Assembly: GCF_021278025.1 (NCBI RefSeq)
Contig: NZ_JAIBHJ010000007.1
Coordinates: 81,851 to 145,850, forward strand
Direction of reading: 5' to 3'
Length of the DNA stretch: 64,000 nucleotides
From: Motilimonas sp. E26
GTDB lineage: Bacteria; Pseudomonadota; Gammaproteobacteria; Enterobacterales; CBDFNC01
The position numbers were made by a program, and so were the translations under genes. The notes beneath the pieces were generated by a model, which was given only the letters and a program-made list of their open reading frames with translations, was not told where the DNA came from and did not search any database. Numbering within the stretch: position 1 is the stretch's first letter; each line of letters starts with the position of its first letter. Below, piece by piece: positions 9,941 through 19,627 of this stretch.

Positions 9941-9957
9941 GACTGGTCTAACCAATT
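9941..9957. promoter_or_regulatory. candidate FadR-type operator upstream of acpP
   Basis: The 17-base palindrome GACTGGTCTAACCAATT resembles the E. coli FadR operator AACTGGTCNGACCAGTT with three mismatches. Its centre lies about 50 bases upstream of the predicted acpP start point, an activator-like position. Confidence 0.45.
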
Positions 9958-10015
9958 TTTTCGTGATTTTTATCGAAAAAATGGGCTAAAACAACATCTC
10001 GTTAACAATATGGCA

Positions 10016-10750
10016 TCAAACCATATACATCCCGCCGTTAACATGCAACGTTTCGCCGGTGATATATGCAGCACTGTCAGACGCTAAAAAGCATACAGTT
10101 TCCGCAATCTCTTTTGGATCGCCTAAACGACCCGCTGGAACTTGACCTAAAATGGCCGCTCTTTGTTCATCGTTGAGCGCCTTGGTCATGTCCGTTTCAA
10201 TAAATCCTGGTGCAATTGCATTCACGGTAATACCCCGTGATGCAACTTCACGAGCAAGTGATTTAGTAAAGCCAATTACGCCCGCTTTTGCCGCTGCATA
10301 GTTAGCTTGACCCGCATTGCCCATGGTTCCTACCACAGAGCCGATGCTGATAATACGACCGTGACGTTTTTTCATCATTGCACGTAGTACTGCTTTACTA
10401 AGGCGGAATACAGACGTTAAGTTAGTGTCGATTATATCTTGCCACTCATCATCTTTCATGCGCATCATCAAATTATCACGAGTAATGCCAGCGTTATTAA
10501 CCAACACATCGATATCGCCATAGTTTGCTTTAATATCAGCAAACAACTGCTCAATAGAAGCCGGGTCGGTCACATTCAGCTCAAGGCCTCTGCCGCTTTC
10601 TCCTAAATATTCACTAATAGCAGCTGCGCCGTTTGCGCTGGTAGCAGTTCCTATTACTGTGGCACCTTTAGCTACAAAACTCTCTGCAACTGAGCGGCCA
10701 ATACCACGGCTTGCTCCTGTTACCAGTACGATTTTGCCTTCAAAGTTCAT
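10016..10750 (-). CDS. fabG: 3-oxoacyl-ACP reductase
   Basis: NADPH-dependent short-chain dehydrogenase that reduces beta-ketoacyl-ACP. 244 residues, the same as E. coli. Nucleotide-binding GASRGIG at 12-18, NNAG near 86-89, catalytic Ser in SIGSVVG and the YAAAKAG motif (Tyr-x3-Lys) near 151-157, and the IAPGFIETDMT segment that contacts ACP. Starts three bases after fabD. Confidence 0.98.
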   Translation of the reverse strand: MNFEGKIVLVTGASRGIGRSVAESFVAKGATVIGTATSANGAAAISEYLGESGRGLELNVTDPASIEQLFADIKANYGDIDVLVNNAGITRDNLMMRMKDDEWQDIIDTNLTSVFRLSKAVLRAMMKKRHGRIISIGSVVGTMGNAGQANYAAAKAGVIGFTKSLAREVASRGITVNAIAPGFIETDMTKALNDEQRAAILGQVPAGRLGDPKEIAETVCFLASDSAAYITGETLHVNGGMYMV

Positions 10751-10753
10751 CTT

Positions 10754-11695
10754 TTATCCCTCGTTCGTCGCTGCTAGCGCTGCATTTAAGCCAGCAACAT
10801 CATTTATCGCTTGTGCCGCGATGGTTTTATTAATTCTTTTCACTAAACCTGATAATACTTTACCCGGACCCGCTTCAATTTCTAAGGTGACATCAAGCTT
10901 AGCCATCGTTTCAACAATTTCAGTCCAACGCACAGGCAAGTAAAGCTGACGCACTAGGGCATCTTTGATTGCTTCGGGGTTAGTTTCTTGAGCCACGTCG
11001 ACATTATTAATCACGGGTATGACAGGCGTATTAAATTGAATATTTTTTAATGCTTTAGCCAGCTCATCCGCTGCTGGCTTCATTAATGCGCAGTGTGATG
11101 GCACACTGACAGGTAAAGGCAGTACACGTTTTGCACCCGCTTCTTTACATAGTACGCCTGCACGCTCTACCGCAGCTTTATTACCCGCAATCACCACTTG
11201 GCCGGGTGAATTAAAGTTTACTGGCGAAACAACTTCATCTTGCGCAGCTTGAATACACGCATCGGCAATCCCTTGGTCATCAAGGCCAATAACCGCAGCC
11301 ATTGCACCAACACCCTCCGGCACTGCTTGTTGCATTAATTGACCACGCAGCTCAACCAGTTTAATTGCATCTTTAAATTCAATCACTCCAGCACACACTA
11401 GTGCTGAATATTCACCTAAGCTATGACCGGCCATAATCACAGGCGCTGCACCGCCCTTTTCTTGCCATACTCGCCAAATAGCTACCGATGCAGCTAATAA
11501 AGCAGGCTGGGTTTTAAAAGTCTTGTTTAATTCTTCAACTGGACCTTGTTGCACCAATTGCCAAAGGTCGTAGCCCAATACATCACTGGCCTGTGCAAAT
11601 GTGGCTTCAACAGTGGCAAACTCTGCTGCCAACTCTGCCAACATACCCACGCTTTGTGAGCCTTGGCCTGGAAATGCAAGTGTAAAAGTGGTCAT
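10754..11695 (-). CDS. fabD: malonyl-CoA:ACP transacylase
   Basis: Transfers malonyl groups from CoA to ACP. 313 residues. The oxyanion loop FPGQGSQ (8-14), the nucleophile serine in GHSLGEYSALV (about 91-101), the arginine in VELRGQLMQ (about 117) and the catalytic histidine in VPSHCALM (about 201) are present. Lies between fabH and fabG with a 12-base gap to fabH. Confidence 0.98.
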   Translation of the reverse strand: MTTFTLAFPGQGSQSVGMLAELAAEFATVEATFAQASDVLGYDLWQLVQQGPVEELNKTFKTQPALLAASVAIWRVWQEKGGAAPVIMAGHSLGEYSALVCAGVIEFKDAIKLVELRGQLMQQAVPEGVGAMAAVIGLDDQGIADACIQAAQDEVVSPVNFNSPGQVVIAGNKAAVERAGVLCKEAGAKRVLPLPVSVPSHCALMKPAADELAKALKNIQFNTPVIPVINNVDVAQETNPEAIKDALVRQLYLPVRWTEIVETMAKLDVTLEIEAGPGKVLSGLVKRINKTIAAQAINDVAGLNAALAATNEG

Positions 11696-11707
11696 TATTA
11701 TTCCTTA

Positions 11708-12667
11708 CTACATTCGAATCAGTGCTGAGCCCCAGGCAAAACCACCGCCAAAGGCTTCTAATAAGACTAAATCACCCGCTTTAATACGGCCGTCACGCAC
11801 CCCCTCATCTAATGCGATGGGCACCGATGCAGCGGAGGTATTACCGTGTTTTTCTAGCGTTAAAATCACACGCTCAAGAGGCATGTTTAATTTTTTTGCC
11901 GTTGCGTTGATGATTCTATAGTTAGCTTGATGAGGCACTAACCAATCTAATTCAGATTTATCTATATTGTTCGCTTCAAGGGTTTGAGTGACAAGTTCAC
12001 TTAACTTTGTCACCGCCACTTTAAATACGTCATTGCCTTTCATAAACATGTACGACTCAAGCTCGCTGCCTGATAAGCCACGTTTGGGGTTAGGCAACTT
12101 TAATAAATCACCAAAGCGCCCATCAGCATTGATCTGGGTAGACAATATGCCCTGTTCGTTACTGGCTTGGGCAACGGCTGCGCCTGCGCCATCACCAAAC
12201 AGAATGATGGTGCCACGGTCTTCAGGGTCACAAGTATGAGACAGGGCATCGGCACCTATCACCAATACGGTTTTGTACATGCCACTACGAATAAAGTTAT
12301 CGGCCACACTTAATGCGTAGGTAAAACCGGCGCAGGCCGCACCTAAATCAAAAGCTGGAATGTTGGTTAAACCTAATAAGGCCTGAACTTCACACGCAGC
12401 TGCAGGAAAAGCATTGTTGGCTGATGTGGTCGCCAAAATGATCAAATCAACATCGGTGGCTGGTATATCCGCAGCAGCTAAAGCTTGCTCGCCAGCCTTG
12501 TAAGCCATGTATGACACGGTTTCTTGTTCACTGGCAATACGACGTTCTTTAATCCCTGTGCGAGCGGTGATCCACTCATCACTGGTTTCAACCATTTTTT
12601 CTAAATCTTCGTTAGTGCGAACAGACGTTGGCAAATAACTTCCGGTTCCAATAATTTTTGTATACAT
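11708..12667 (-). CDS. fabH: beta-ketoacyl-ACP synthase III
   Basis: Starts fatty acid synthesis by condensing acetyl-CoA with malonyl-ACP. 319 residues (E. coli 317). Catalytic Cys in [13 protein letters not shown] (near 113), His in [11 protein letters not shown] (near 246) and Asn in [10 protein letters not shown] (near 276). The ATG lies six bases downstream of the plsX stop, so the genes are co-transcribed. Confidence 0.98.
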   Translation of the reverse strand: MYTKIIGTGSYLPTSVRTNEDLEKMVETSDEWITARTGIKERRIASEQETVSYMAYKAGEQALAAADIPATDVDLIILATTSANNAFPAAACEVQALLGLTNIPAFDLGAACAGFTYALSVADNFIRSGMYKTVLVIGADALSHTCDPEDRGTIILFGDGAGAAVAQASNEQGILSTQINADGRFGDLLKLPNPKRGLSGSELESYMFMKGNDVFKVAVTKLSELVTQTLEANNIDKSELDWLVPHQANYRIINATAKKLNMPLERVILTLEKHGNTSAASVPIALDEGVRDGRIKAGDLVLLEAFGGGFAWGSALIRM

Positions 12668-12673
12668 AAGGAA

Positions 12674-13702
12674 TTAAGAATCTCTTTCTAGTAGTACTGC
12701 TTCTAATTTATCCGTTATTTGCGCCGGGACCTGTCGCTCAATTTCTTTAATGGCAGCTTTAATTGCATTTAAAAAAGCCTTGCTTTGCGCACTGCCGTGG
12801 CTTTTTATTACTATGCCCCGTAGGCCGATTAAACTCGCGCCATTATATAGATCTGGATTCATATGAGCCAGTTGTGGCTTTAGAGAGGGTTTTAATAAAA
12901 ACCCAACACAGCGGGTAAACCAATTCTGATTTATACTCGAAATTAGCTGTTGTTTAAAGAGTTTTGCTAAGCCTTCACAGGTTTTTAGGGTGACATTGCC
13001 GACAAAACCATCAGCGACGATAACATCGGCCTTACCACTGAACAAATCATGACCTTCTATAAAGCCCGTGTAATTAATTTGTGAACAAGCGGATAGTAGC
13101 TGTGCGGCACGTCTTACTTGATCGTTACCTTTCGTTTCTTCTTCACCAACATTGAGCAAAGCAATTTTTGGAAAAGCCTGTCCTTCGACTTTTTCAGAAA
13201 GTACTGAGCCCATTAAGGCAAATTGAAATAAAGTATCCGCATCACAGCTGATATTTGCCCCTAAATCCAGCAAGTAAGTGTGCCCACCTTGTATATTAGG
13301 TAATGCAGTAATAAGTGCCGGCCTGTCAATACCAGGTAATACTTTTAAAATCGTTTTCGACAACGCCATCAAAGCGCCAGTGTTGCCACTACTCACACAT
13401 GCCTGAGCATCGCCTGATTTAACCAAATTAAGCGCAACACGCATCGATGAGTCTTTCAAACCACGCAGGGCAAGTAACGGTTTATCATTCATAGCGACGT
13501 TTTCGCTAGCATGAATTAGCCTAAGTCTTGGGTGTTGAAGCAGATGATATTGTTGGATCAGAGGATCTATTTCAGCCAGGTTACCAACTAAAATAAGATG
13601 CAATTGAGGGAACAAATTTAGTGCCTGCTGGGCTGCAGGCACCGAAACCTGGGGGCCGAAGTCGCCCCCCATGGCATCTAGCGCGATCGTCAGATCGTGC
13701 AA
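12674..13702 (-). CDS. plsX: phosphate acyltransferase PlsX
   Basis: Makes acyl-phosphate from acyl-ACP for the PlsY route of phospholipid synthesis. 342 residues. The N-terminal [11 protein letters not shown] motif and the conserved SSGNTGALM segment are present. No ATG fits the N-terminus; the start is TTG at 13702, with TAAGG nine bases upstream overlapping the rpmF stop codon. This suggests translational coupling with rpmF. The order yceD-rpmF-plsX-fabH is the E. coli order. Confidence 0.96.
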   Translation of the reverse strand: MHDLTIALDAMGGDFGPQVSVPAAQQALNLFPQLHLILVGNLAEIDPLIQQYHLLQHPRLRLIHASENVAMNDKPLLALRGLKDSSMRVALNLVKSGDAQACVSSGNTGALMALSKTILKVLPGIDRPALITALPNIQGGHTYLLDLGANISCDADTLFQFALMGSVLSEKVEGQAFPKIALLNVGEEETKGNDQVRRAAQLLSACSQINYTGFIEGHDLFSGKADVIVADGFVGNVTLKTCEGLAKLFKQQLISSINQNWFTRCVGFLLKPSLKPQLAHMNPDLYNGASLIGLRGIVIKSHGSAQSKAFLNAIKAAIKEIERQVPAQITDKLEAVLLERDS

Positions 13703-13713
13703 TGCAGATAACC

Positions 13714-13884
13714 TTACAGGTTAACTACTTTTTGGCCACGGTAGTAACCGTCAGCAGTTACATGGTGACGTAGGTGTAACTCACCAGAAGTAGCATCTAC
13801 AGAAAGTTGTGTAGGTACTAGTGCATCATGTGAACGACGCATACCGCGCTTAGAACGAGATTTTTTGCTCTTTTGAACAGCCAT
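13714..13884 (-). CDS. rpmF: 50S ribosomal protein L32
   Basis: 56-residue basic ribosomal protein. It opens [20 protein letters not shown] and ends [17 protein letters not shown], matching E. coli L32 along its length. It has the non-cysteine form without a zinc ribbon, as in E. coli. It lies 10 bases downstream of yceD and its stop codon overlaps the plsX ribosome site. Confidence 0.97.
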   Translation of the reverse strand: MAVQKSKKSRSKRGMRRSHDALVPTQLSVDATSGELHLRHHVTADGYYRGQKVVNL

Positions 13885-13894
13885 GGCTGACTCC

Positions 13895-14419
13895 TTACTT
13901 ACTTTTGCGTTTTAGAGATTCTAAAACTGCAAATGGGTTAACGCGCTCTTCTTCTACAATTTCACCGAACGAGGTATCAAATTCTTTGAGTCCACAATCT
14001 GCAACATCATGCATAGCAATCAGTGGCAGGTTAAGAATCAATTCATCTTCTACAAGCTGATGAAGGTTTATCTCACCTTCTTCATCACGTTCAATGATAT
14101 CGTAAGCGCTAGGTAAATCGGTATCCTCTGCACCGAAGCGCACAGGTGTGTATAAAAACTCAGCTTTACAAGTATACTGAAATGCGTCTGAGCACCTCTG
14201 ACACTCAAGTATTACGTCTACTTCGGCCGTCCCACGAATAGTAGGCAGCTTCTGCAGATCGAAATCGAAACTCAAGTTTGTTTCAATATCATTGCAAATA
14301 CCTTTTGTTGATTCTGCAAGTCTACTCAAGTTGGATGCAGGAACAATGCCCTGAATATCCAGTTTTTTTTGAGCAGCGCGAACAGGGTCAACGCTAATTT
14401 GAATCTTAAGTCTTTGCAT
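13895..14419 (-). CDS. yceD: 23S rRNA accumulation protein YceD (DUF177)
   Basis: 174-residue DUF177 protein, first gene of the yceD-rpmF-plsX-fab cluster. In E. coli and plants the family is needed for normal 23S rRNA accumulation. Two cysteine pairs are visible: C-x-x-C in ECQRC near residue 70 and a single Cys in VADCGLKEF near 145. The C-terminus is the acidic-to-basic tail common in the family. A 128-base gap separates it from divergent yceF and should hold the promoters. Confidence 0.92.
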   Translation of the reverse strand: MQRLKIQISVDPVRAAQKKLDIQGIVPASNLSRLAESTKGICNDIETNLSFDFDLQKLPTIRGTAEVDVILECQRCSDAFQYTCKAEFLYTPVRFGAEDTDLPSAYDIIERDEEGEINLHQLVEDELILNLPLIAMHDVADCGLKEFDTSFGEIVEEERVNPFAVLESLKRKSK

Positions 14420-14547
14420 AAGGCGCGCATAATATAGATTCGGTGAAATAGAGTCAAAGGAAAAACCTCTTTTTTCCGCTTATTCTCGCTTTCTGCTCAC
14501 AGGTTAAAATACAATAGCCTAAAACACCCTAACAGAATGATTCTAAA

Positions 14548-15129
14548 ATGAACAAAAAACTTATTTTGGCTTCAACGTCGCCATACCGAAAAGCGTTACT
14601 GGAAAAGCTAAACCTTCCTTTTAGCACGGCTAAACCAGATACTGATGAAACACCCCTAGCTAATGAAACCGCATTAGAGCTTGTCGAACGCTTAGCCATC
14701 GCAAAAGCACAGGTCATCGCTAAACAGCACTCCAATGCCATTATCATTGGCTCAGATCAGGTCTGTGTTAGTCATGGCGACATTCTTGGCAAACCGGGTA
14801 ACTATGAAAATGCATTTGCCCAATTAAAAGCTGCCAGTGGAAATAAAGTCACTTTTTATACTGGTCTTGCGGTGATCGACAGTGAAACACAGCAGGTAAC
14901 CTCACTAGTGGAACCTTACATTGTCCACTTTCGTCAATTAACCGATGAAATGATCGACCATTATTTGACGGTCGAACAGCCTTATGACTGCGCTGGCAGC
15001 TTTAAAAGTGAAGGGTTTGGCATTAGTTTATTCGGTAGGCTTGAAGGAAGAGACCCCAATAGCTTAATTGGCTTACCGCTGATTTCATTAATAGAGATAT
15101 TAGATGAAGCTGGACTAAGGGTGATTTAA
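14548..15129 (+). CDS. yceF: Maf-like nucleotide pyrophosphatase YceF
   Basis: 193-residue Maf-family enzyme; the E. coli YceF subgroup hydrolyses 7-methyl-GTP. Family motifs: LILASTSPYRK at the N-terminus, IIGSDQVC near residue 66, KPGNYENAFAQL near 80 and the SFKSEGFG segment near 150. The Ser-Pro-Tyr-Arg opening and the QVC after the catalytic Asp are those of YceF rather than of the dTTP/UTP-specific YhdE. Same divergent position between yceD and rluC as in E. coli. Confidence 0.93.
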   Translation: MNKKLILASTSPYRKALLEKLNLPFSTAKPDTDETPLANETALELVERLAIAKAQVIAKQHSNAIIIGSDQVCVSHGDILGKPGNYENAFAQLKAASGNKVTFYTGLAVIDSETQQVTSLVEPYIVHFRQLTDEMIDHYLTVEQPYDCAGSFKSEGFGISLFGRLEGRDPNSLIGLPLISLIEILDEAGLRVI

Positions 15130-15157
15130 TTTCCTTAGCCAGCAGTTAAACGATGTT

Positions 15158-15187
15158 AAAAAGCGCTTACACTATTAAGCTCTTTTT
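15158..15187. terminator. bidirectional terminator between yceF and rluC
   Basis: AAAAAGCGCTTA (15158-15169) pairs with TAAGCTCTTTTT (15176-15187) with one mismatch. It has A and T tracts on both sides and covers the 3' end of rluC between two convergent genes. Confidence 0.55.
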
Positions 15188-16122
15188 AACTGACCTAACA
15201 CAGCGACCAATTCAGGGCTCAGTGGCGCTTCTACTGTCATTGTTTGTTCAATGCCAGGATGAAAAAAATCCAGTTGAGCAGCATGTAAGAACAACCTTGT
15301 TAATCCTTGTTTTTTCATCTCTGCGGCAAACACATCATCACCGTATTTATCATCACCGGCAATCGGGTGACTATTGCAAGCCGTGTGCACACGAATTTGA
15401 TGGGTTCGTCCAGTTACTGGGCTTGCTTCTACTAAGGTGCAGTGCTGATAACGCTGCAAAATTTTAAACCGAGTTTCACTTGCCTTACCTTCTGGATGTA
15501 CCTGCACTAAGGACTGTTCTGCCTTTTTTAACAATGGCTCAGTGACAACACGAATAGATTTTGGCCACGACCCTTGCACTAATGCATGATAACGCTTGCG
15601 CATGGTTTTATTACGTAACTGCTCATGTAACGAACGTAATGCACTGCGCTTTTTAGCAATTAATAGGCAACCTGATGTATCTCGGTCAATCCGGTGTACT
15701 AGTTCAAGAAAGCGGCATTGTGGTCGCAATGCCCGTAATCCTTCAATCACGCCAAAGCTTAAGCCACTGCCACCATGCACAGCCAAACCAGAAGGTTTGT
15801 TAAGCACAATCAACCAGTCATCTTCAAATAAAATTTGCGACTCAAGGGCGGCAACTTTGTTTAACTTAACCGAAGGCGGCGCATCGGCTTCAGCTACGCG
15901 TAGCGGGGGCACTCGAACCACATCTCCCACAAGCAACTTGTATTCCGGTTTAACCCGCTTTTTGTTTACCCGCACTTCACCCTTACGCACAATACGGTAC
16001 ACCAAGCTTTTCGGCACACCTTTTAAACGCGCAATAAGAAAATTGTCTATCCGCTGGCCTTGATATTCATCGTCGATGTCAAGGAACTGGACTGTTTTAT
16101 ATAATTCATTCATGGCGCGCAT
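15175..16122 (-). CDS. rluC: 23S rRNA pseudouridine synthase RluC
   Basis: Makes pseudouridines 955, 2504 and 2580 in 23S rRNA. 315 residues: N-terminal S4 domain (about 20-85, with RIDNFL and VRVNKKRVKP) and the RluA-type catalytic domain with the aspartate in HRIDRDTSGCLL near residue 146. Start is uncertain between ATG 16122 and an in-frame ATG at 16113; neither has a strong ribosome site. Divergent from rne across the rne leader, as in E. coli. Confidence 0.95.
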   Translation of the reverse strand: MRAMNELYKTVQFLDIDDEYQGQRIDNFLIARLKGVPKSLVYRIVRKGEVRVNKKRVKPEYKLLVGDVVRVPPLRVAEADAPPSVKLNKVAALESQILFEDDWLIVLNKPSGLAVHGGSGLSFGVIEGLRALRPQCRFLELVHRIDRDTSGCLLIAKKRSALRSLHEQLRNKTMRKRYHALVQGSWPKSIRVVTEPLLKKAEQSLVQVHPEGKASETRFKILQRYQHCTLVEASPVTGRTHQIRVHTACNSHPIAGDDKYGDDVFAAEMKKQGLTRLFLHAAQLDFFHPGIEQTMTVEAPLSPELVAVLGQLKRA

Positions 16123-16468
16123 TCTACCAGAAGCGCAGCCAGATCAAATAGAAATAATACCTTGCTAAAAACACTAATAAAATGGGATAATCGGCAGGTT
16201 TTTCCCGCCAAAACGGTAAAAATCAAAAAATACAGGCTGAAAAATTTTAAGCAGTAATGAAACAGCTGTAACAGCGTCGCATTCCGAGAAGAGAACGAGC
16301 CTGCTAGGCGAATTAGCATAAAACCACTATAAAACAGTCAAAAGGTTTTATGTAGCCGAAACAGCGCCCCATGCATTCCAACCGTGAGGTTGCATCCATG
16401 CTAACGACCCGGGGCCAAGCAGCCAAAGGGTGCGGCGATTTATGACACCGAATTTAATAGAGTAAAAA
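16123..16468 (+). promoter_or_regulatory. rne 5' leader with conserved-type hairpins (rne5-like)
   Basis: A 346-base gap precedes rne, close in length to the 361-base autoregulatory leader of E. coli rne. It holds a hairpin with an AACC/GGTT stem closed by a GTGA tetraloop (16380-16391) inside an ATGC/GCAT outer helix (16371-16374 with 16392-16395). A GC-rich segment follows at about 16406-16440. This resembles the Rfam rne5 element, through which RNase E binds and cuts its own message. The resemblance is from reading, not from a covariance search. Confidence 0.6.
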
Positions 16469-19400
16469 ATGAAAAGAATGTTAATTAACGCAACTCAAGC
16501 AGAAGAGTTGCGCGTTGCCCTAGTTGATGGGCAAACTTTGTATGATTTAGATATAGAAAGCCCTGGACACGATCAAAAGAAAGCCAACATCTATAAAGGT
16601 AAAATCACCCGCATTGAACCGAGTTTAGAAGCAGCATTCGTTGAATACGGTGCAGAACGTCATGGTTTCCTTCCACTTAAAGAAATTGCCAAAAATTACT
16701 TCCCAAAAGACTACTCTTACAAAGGTCGTCCGAATATTCGAGAAGTATTAAAAGAAAACCAAGAAGTCATCATTCAAGTTGATAAAGAAGAGCGTGGTAA
16801 CAAGGGTGCAGCGCTCACCACTTTTATCAGTTTAGCGGGCTCATACCTAGTATTAATGCCAAATAATCCTCGTGCAGGGGGTATCTCTCGCCGCATTGAA
16901 GGTGACGAACGCACTCAACTGAAAGAAGCGCTAAGTAATATCACCTTGCCTGATGGCATGGGGTTAATCGTGCGCACAGCAGGTGTAGGCAAGTCTGCAG
17001 AAGAGCTTGAGCATGATTTGAAAATGTTGATCAACCACTGGTCACACATTACCGAAGAGTCGGATAAACGCGCAGCACCTTGTCTGCTTCATCGTGAATC
17101 AAACGTCATTGTTCGCGCTATTCGTGACTATTTACGTCGCGACATTGGCGAAATCTTAATTGATCACGGAAAGACTTACGAGCTTGCTAAACAACATATT
17201 GCCATGGTTCGTCCTGACTTTTTAAGTCGCGTAAAACTCTATCAATTAGAGTCACCTATGTTCACTCACTATCAAGTAGAGAGCCAGATTCAGTCGGCTT
17301 TCCAACGTGAGGTTCGTCTGCCTTCTGGTGGCTCAATTGTTATCGACCCAACCGAAGCCTTGACGTCCATTGATATCAACTCCGCACGCTCTACCCGCGG
17401 CGGTGATATTGAAGAAACAGCACTAAACACGAACCTAGAAGCTGCAGACGAAATTGCCCGTCAATTACGTCTACGTGACTTAGGCGGTTTAGTTGTTATT
17501 GACTTCATCGACATGTCACCAGTACGCCATCAACGTGAAGTTGAAAACCGTATGCGCGATGCAGTACGTCAAGACCGTGCGCGGGTTCAACTTGGTCGCA
17601 TCTCTCGTTTTGGTTTGATGGAAATGTCGCGTCAGCGTCTACGCCCTTCATTAGGTGAATCTGCTTCTCACGTTTGTCCTCGCTGTAATGGCCAAGGTAC
17701 CATTCGTGATAATGAATCACTGGCTCTGGCCATTCTTCGCCTGATTGAAGAAGAAGCGATTAAAGAAAACACAGTACAAATTCAAGCAATGGTGCCTGTT
17801 GCCGTGGCAGCTTATTTGCTGAATGAAAAACGTCGCGCGGTGGCCAAAATTGAAAAACGCCACAATGTTGAAGTTTACATCATTCCAAATGAAAACCTGC
17901 AATCACCGCACTTTGAAGTTTCTCGTTTACGTAAAAACGATGAAGTTGAAGTGATTGATTACAATAGTTTAGAGCGCACTGCTGAGGTATATCAGCCAGG
18001 CCAAATTAGCTCACATCGTTCAACCGAAGAGCCTGCTGTACATGGTTTTGTTACTAGCAATGAGCCGACTACAGTAGCAGATAAGCCGGCGGCTCCAACA
18101 GCAAAAGTGGCTCCTCAACCAACGTCTTTATTTAGCCGCTTGTTTAAAGCAATTGGCGACTTCTTTGCCCCAGCAGAGCCTGTGGTTGAAGAGAAAAAGC
18201 AAACAACAGAAAACAAAGCTAAAGAAGATAAACCGCAGCGCGCACGTCGTAATAACGACTCACGCCGTCGCAACCGTCGTAATGAAGGTCAAGGCGAGCG
18301 AAATGGGAATGATCGCACGGAACGAAGTGAACGTCCAAAACGCCGCGCTAAGGCTAAACCCGACCAACTAGAAAACGAAAACCAAGGGCAACCAGCCAAA
18401 GCTGAACGTCAAGAAAAACCACAGCGTCAACGTCAAGAGCGTACCGAAGGCAAGAACGACAAAGAGCAAGTCGTTGCCGAACGTCGTCAGCGCCGAAATA
18501 TGCGTAAGAAAGTACGTGTAAAACAAGAGTCTACTGAAACGTCTGACGTCTCGGCAGAGCAAGCTAATGTTGAAGCGGCACAAGCTACGCCACAGCCAGA
18601 GAAAAAACCGCGCCGTAAGCCAATCAAGAAAAAACAGATACAAGAGCAAGCTCTCGCTGCCAAAGATCCTGTTACTGAACAATCGGCCGAACCAGCCACT
18701 GAGCCAACCAACACGGCAACTCCCGTGGTAGAAGCTCAGCTGGCCGATACCGTTGCACCACAACAACCAGAGTCACAACCGGTTGTTGAGCCAACGACTG
18801 AAACAGTAACGACTGAAACAGCAGAAGTTGAGAAAACTGAAGATGAAGGTAAACGTTCTCGTCGTACCCCGCGCCACCTTCGCACTGGTAACTATCGTCG
18901 CAAACGTTTTAGTGACCAGCGTGAGCAAGAAGGTAGCAATACAGATATAGCCGCTGAGAATAAAACAGATGATCCCGTTGTATCTCGTTACCCTGAGCAA
19001 GCGGAACAAGCTGAGCCATCTAAGGTTGAATCTAAGCCTGCTGAAGCAGCCAATATAGACTCAGCATCTGCTGTTTCACAACCACAACCTGCACCAGCTG
19101 AAACAGAAGTGAAGGTGACCGAAGCAGAGAAAGCACCAACAATTGATGAAGCTAAAAATTCAGTTAAGGTGGAAGCTAAAACGGAATCTGTAGTGCAAGA
19201 GAGCTCTGCCATGCCTGCAGCAGTAGCAAGCGCCGCTCCTATTGCACCACAGCCAGAAACAACTATTGCTAGCGAAGTGGTGGCAACACCCAAAGCAGCA
19301 TCAACAGAAAAATTGGCGGCAGCTAAGCCAGTGATTCTAGCAAAAGGACACGCAACATCTGGCATGACTAAGCCAAATTTTGCACCTTCTAATGCACCTA

Positions 19401-19519
19401 AAGTAGCAACACGTATTGCAGCTAGTCGAGCGCCTATCACTAAATCGGTTAAGCAAGCTGGTAGCTTAAATGCTTCAAGCAGTGCAACTAGCGAGATGAG
19501 CCGGCCACAGCAGTCATAA
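16469..19519 (+). CDS. rne: ribonuclease E
   Basis: Main endonuclease for mRNA decay and RNA processing, and scaffold of the degradosome. 1016 residues. N-terminal half: S1 domain (about 36-118), DNase I-like catalytic site with Asp302 (SIDINSARS) and Asp345 (VIDFIDM), and the zinc-link cysteines CPRC at 403-406. C-terminal half is unstructured: an amphipathic helix at about 552-570 ([14 protein letters not shown]) like the E. coli membrane-targeting segment A, arginine-rich RNA-binding stretches (about 592-685), and [17 protein letters not shown] at about 798-814, matching the E. coli AR2/helicase-binding region. The acidic Ala/Pro/Glu-rich tail follows. Confidence 0.98.
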   Translation: MKRMLINATQAEELRVALVDGQTLYDLDIESPGHDQKKANIYKGKITRIEPSLEAAFVEYGAERHGFLPLKEIAKNYFPKDYSYKGRPNIREVLKENQEVIIQVDKEERGNKGAALTTFISLAGSYLVLMPNNPRAGGISRRIEGDERTQLKEALSNITLPDGMGLIVRTAGVGKSAEELEHDLKMLINHWSHITEESDKRAAPCLLHRESNVIVRAIRDYLRRDIGEILIDHGKTYELAKQHIAMVRPDFLSRVKLYQLESPMFTHYQVESQIQSAFQREVRLPSGGSIVIDPTEALTSIDINSARSTRGGDIEETALNTNLEAADEIARQLRLRDLGGLVVIDFIDMSPVRHQREVENRMRDAVRQDRARVQLGRISRFGLMEMSRQRLRPSLGESASHVCPRCNGQGTIRDNESLALAILRLIEEEAIKENTVQIQAMVPVAVAAYLLNEKRRAVAKIEKRHNVEVYIIPNENLQSPHFEVSRLRKNDEVEVIDYNSLERTAEVYQPGQISSHRSTEEPAVHGFVTSNEPTTVADKPAAPTAKVAPQPTSLFSRLFKAIGDFFAPAEPVVEEKKQTTENKAKEDKPQRARRNNDSRRRNRRNEGQGERNGNDRTERSERPKRRAKAKPDQLENENQGQPAKAERQEKPQRQRQERTEGKNDKEQVVAERRQRRNMRKKVRVKQESTETSDVSAEQANVEAAQATPQPEKKPRRKPIKKKQIQEQALAAKDPVTEQSAEPATEPTNTATPVVEAQLADTVAPQQPESQPVVEPTTETVTTETAEVEKTEDEGKRSRRTPRHLRTGNYRRKRFSDQREQEGSNTDIAAENKTDDPVVSRYPEQAEQAEPSKVESKPAEAANIDSASAVSQPQPAPAETEVKVTEAEKAPTIDEAKNSVKVEAKTESVVQESSAMPAAVASAAPIAPQPETTIASEVVATPKAASTEKLAAAKPVILAKGHATSGMTKPNFAPSNAPKVATRIAASRAPITKSVKQAGSLNASSSATSEMSRPQQS

Positions 19520-19541
19520 AATGCACTATTAGCGTTAAACG

Positions 19542-19569
19542 AAAAAGACCGCATTAGGCGGTCTTTTTT
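19542..19569 (+). terminator. rho-independent terminator after rne
   Basis: AAAAAGACCGC (19542-19552) pairs with GCGGTCTTTTT (19558-19568), with a five-base loop and a run of six T. Confidence 0.88.
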
Positions 19570-19627
19570 CATCTAAAATTTGGTTGATGTGATATTAACC
19601 TCACCCTCAGAAAAGAAGATTTACAGC

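Noticed and set aside
18368-19572. Long minus-strand frames inside the rne 3' half
   Set aside because: They arise from the Ala/Pro/Glu-rich codon pattern of the RNase E tail; no ribosome site or family resemblance.
19580-19627. Upstream TTG start for the SulP gene
   Set aside because: It lies just behind the rne terminator and adds 16 residues unlike the family; ATG 19628 fits the usual N-terminus.
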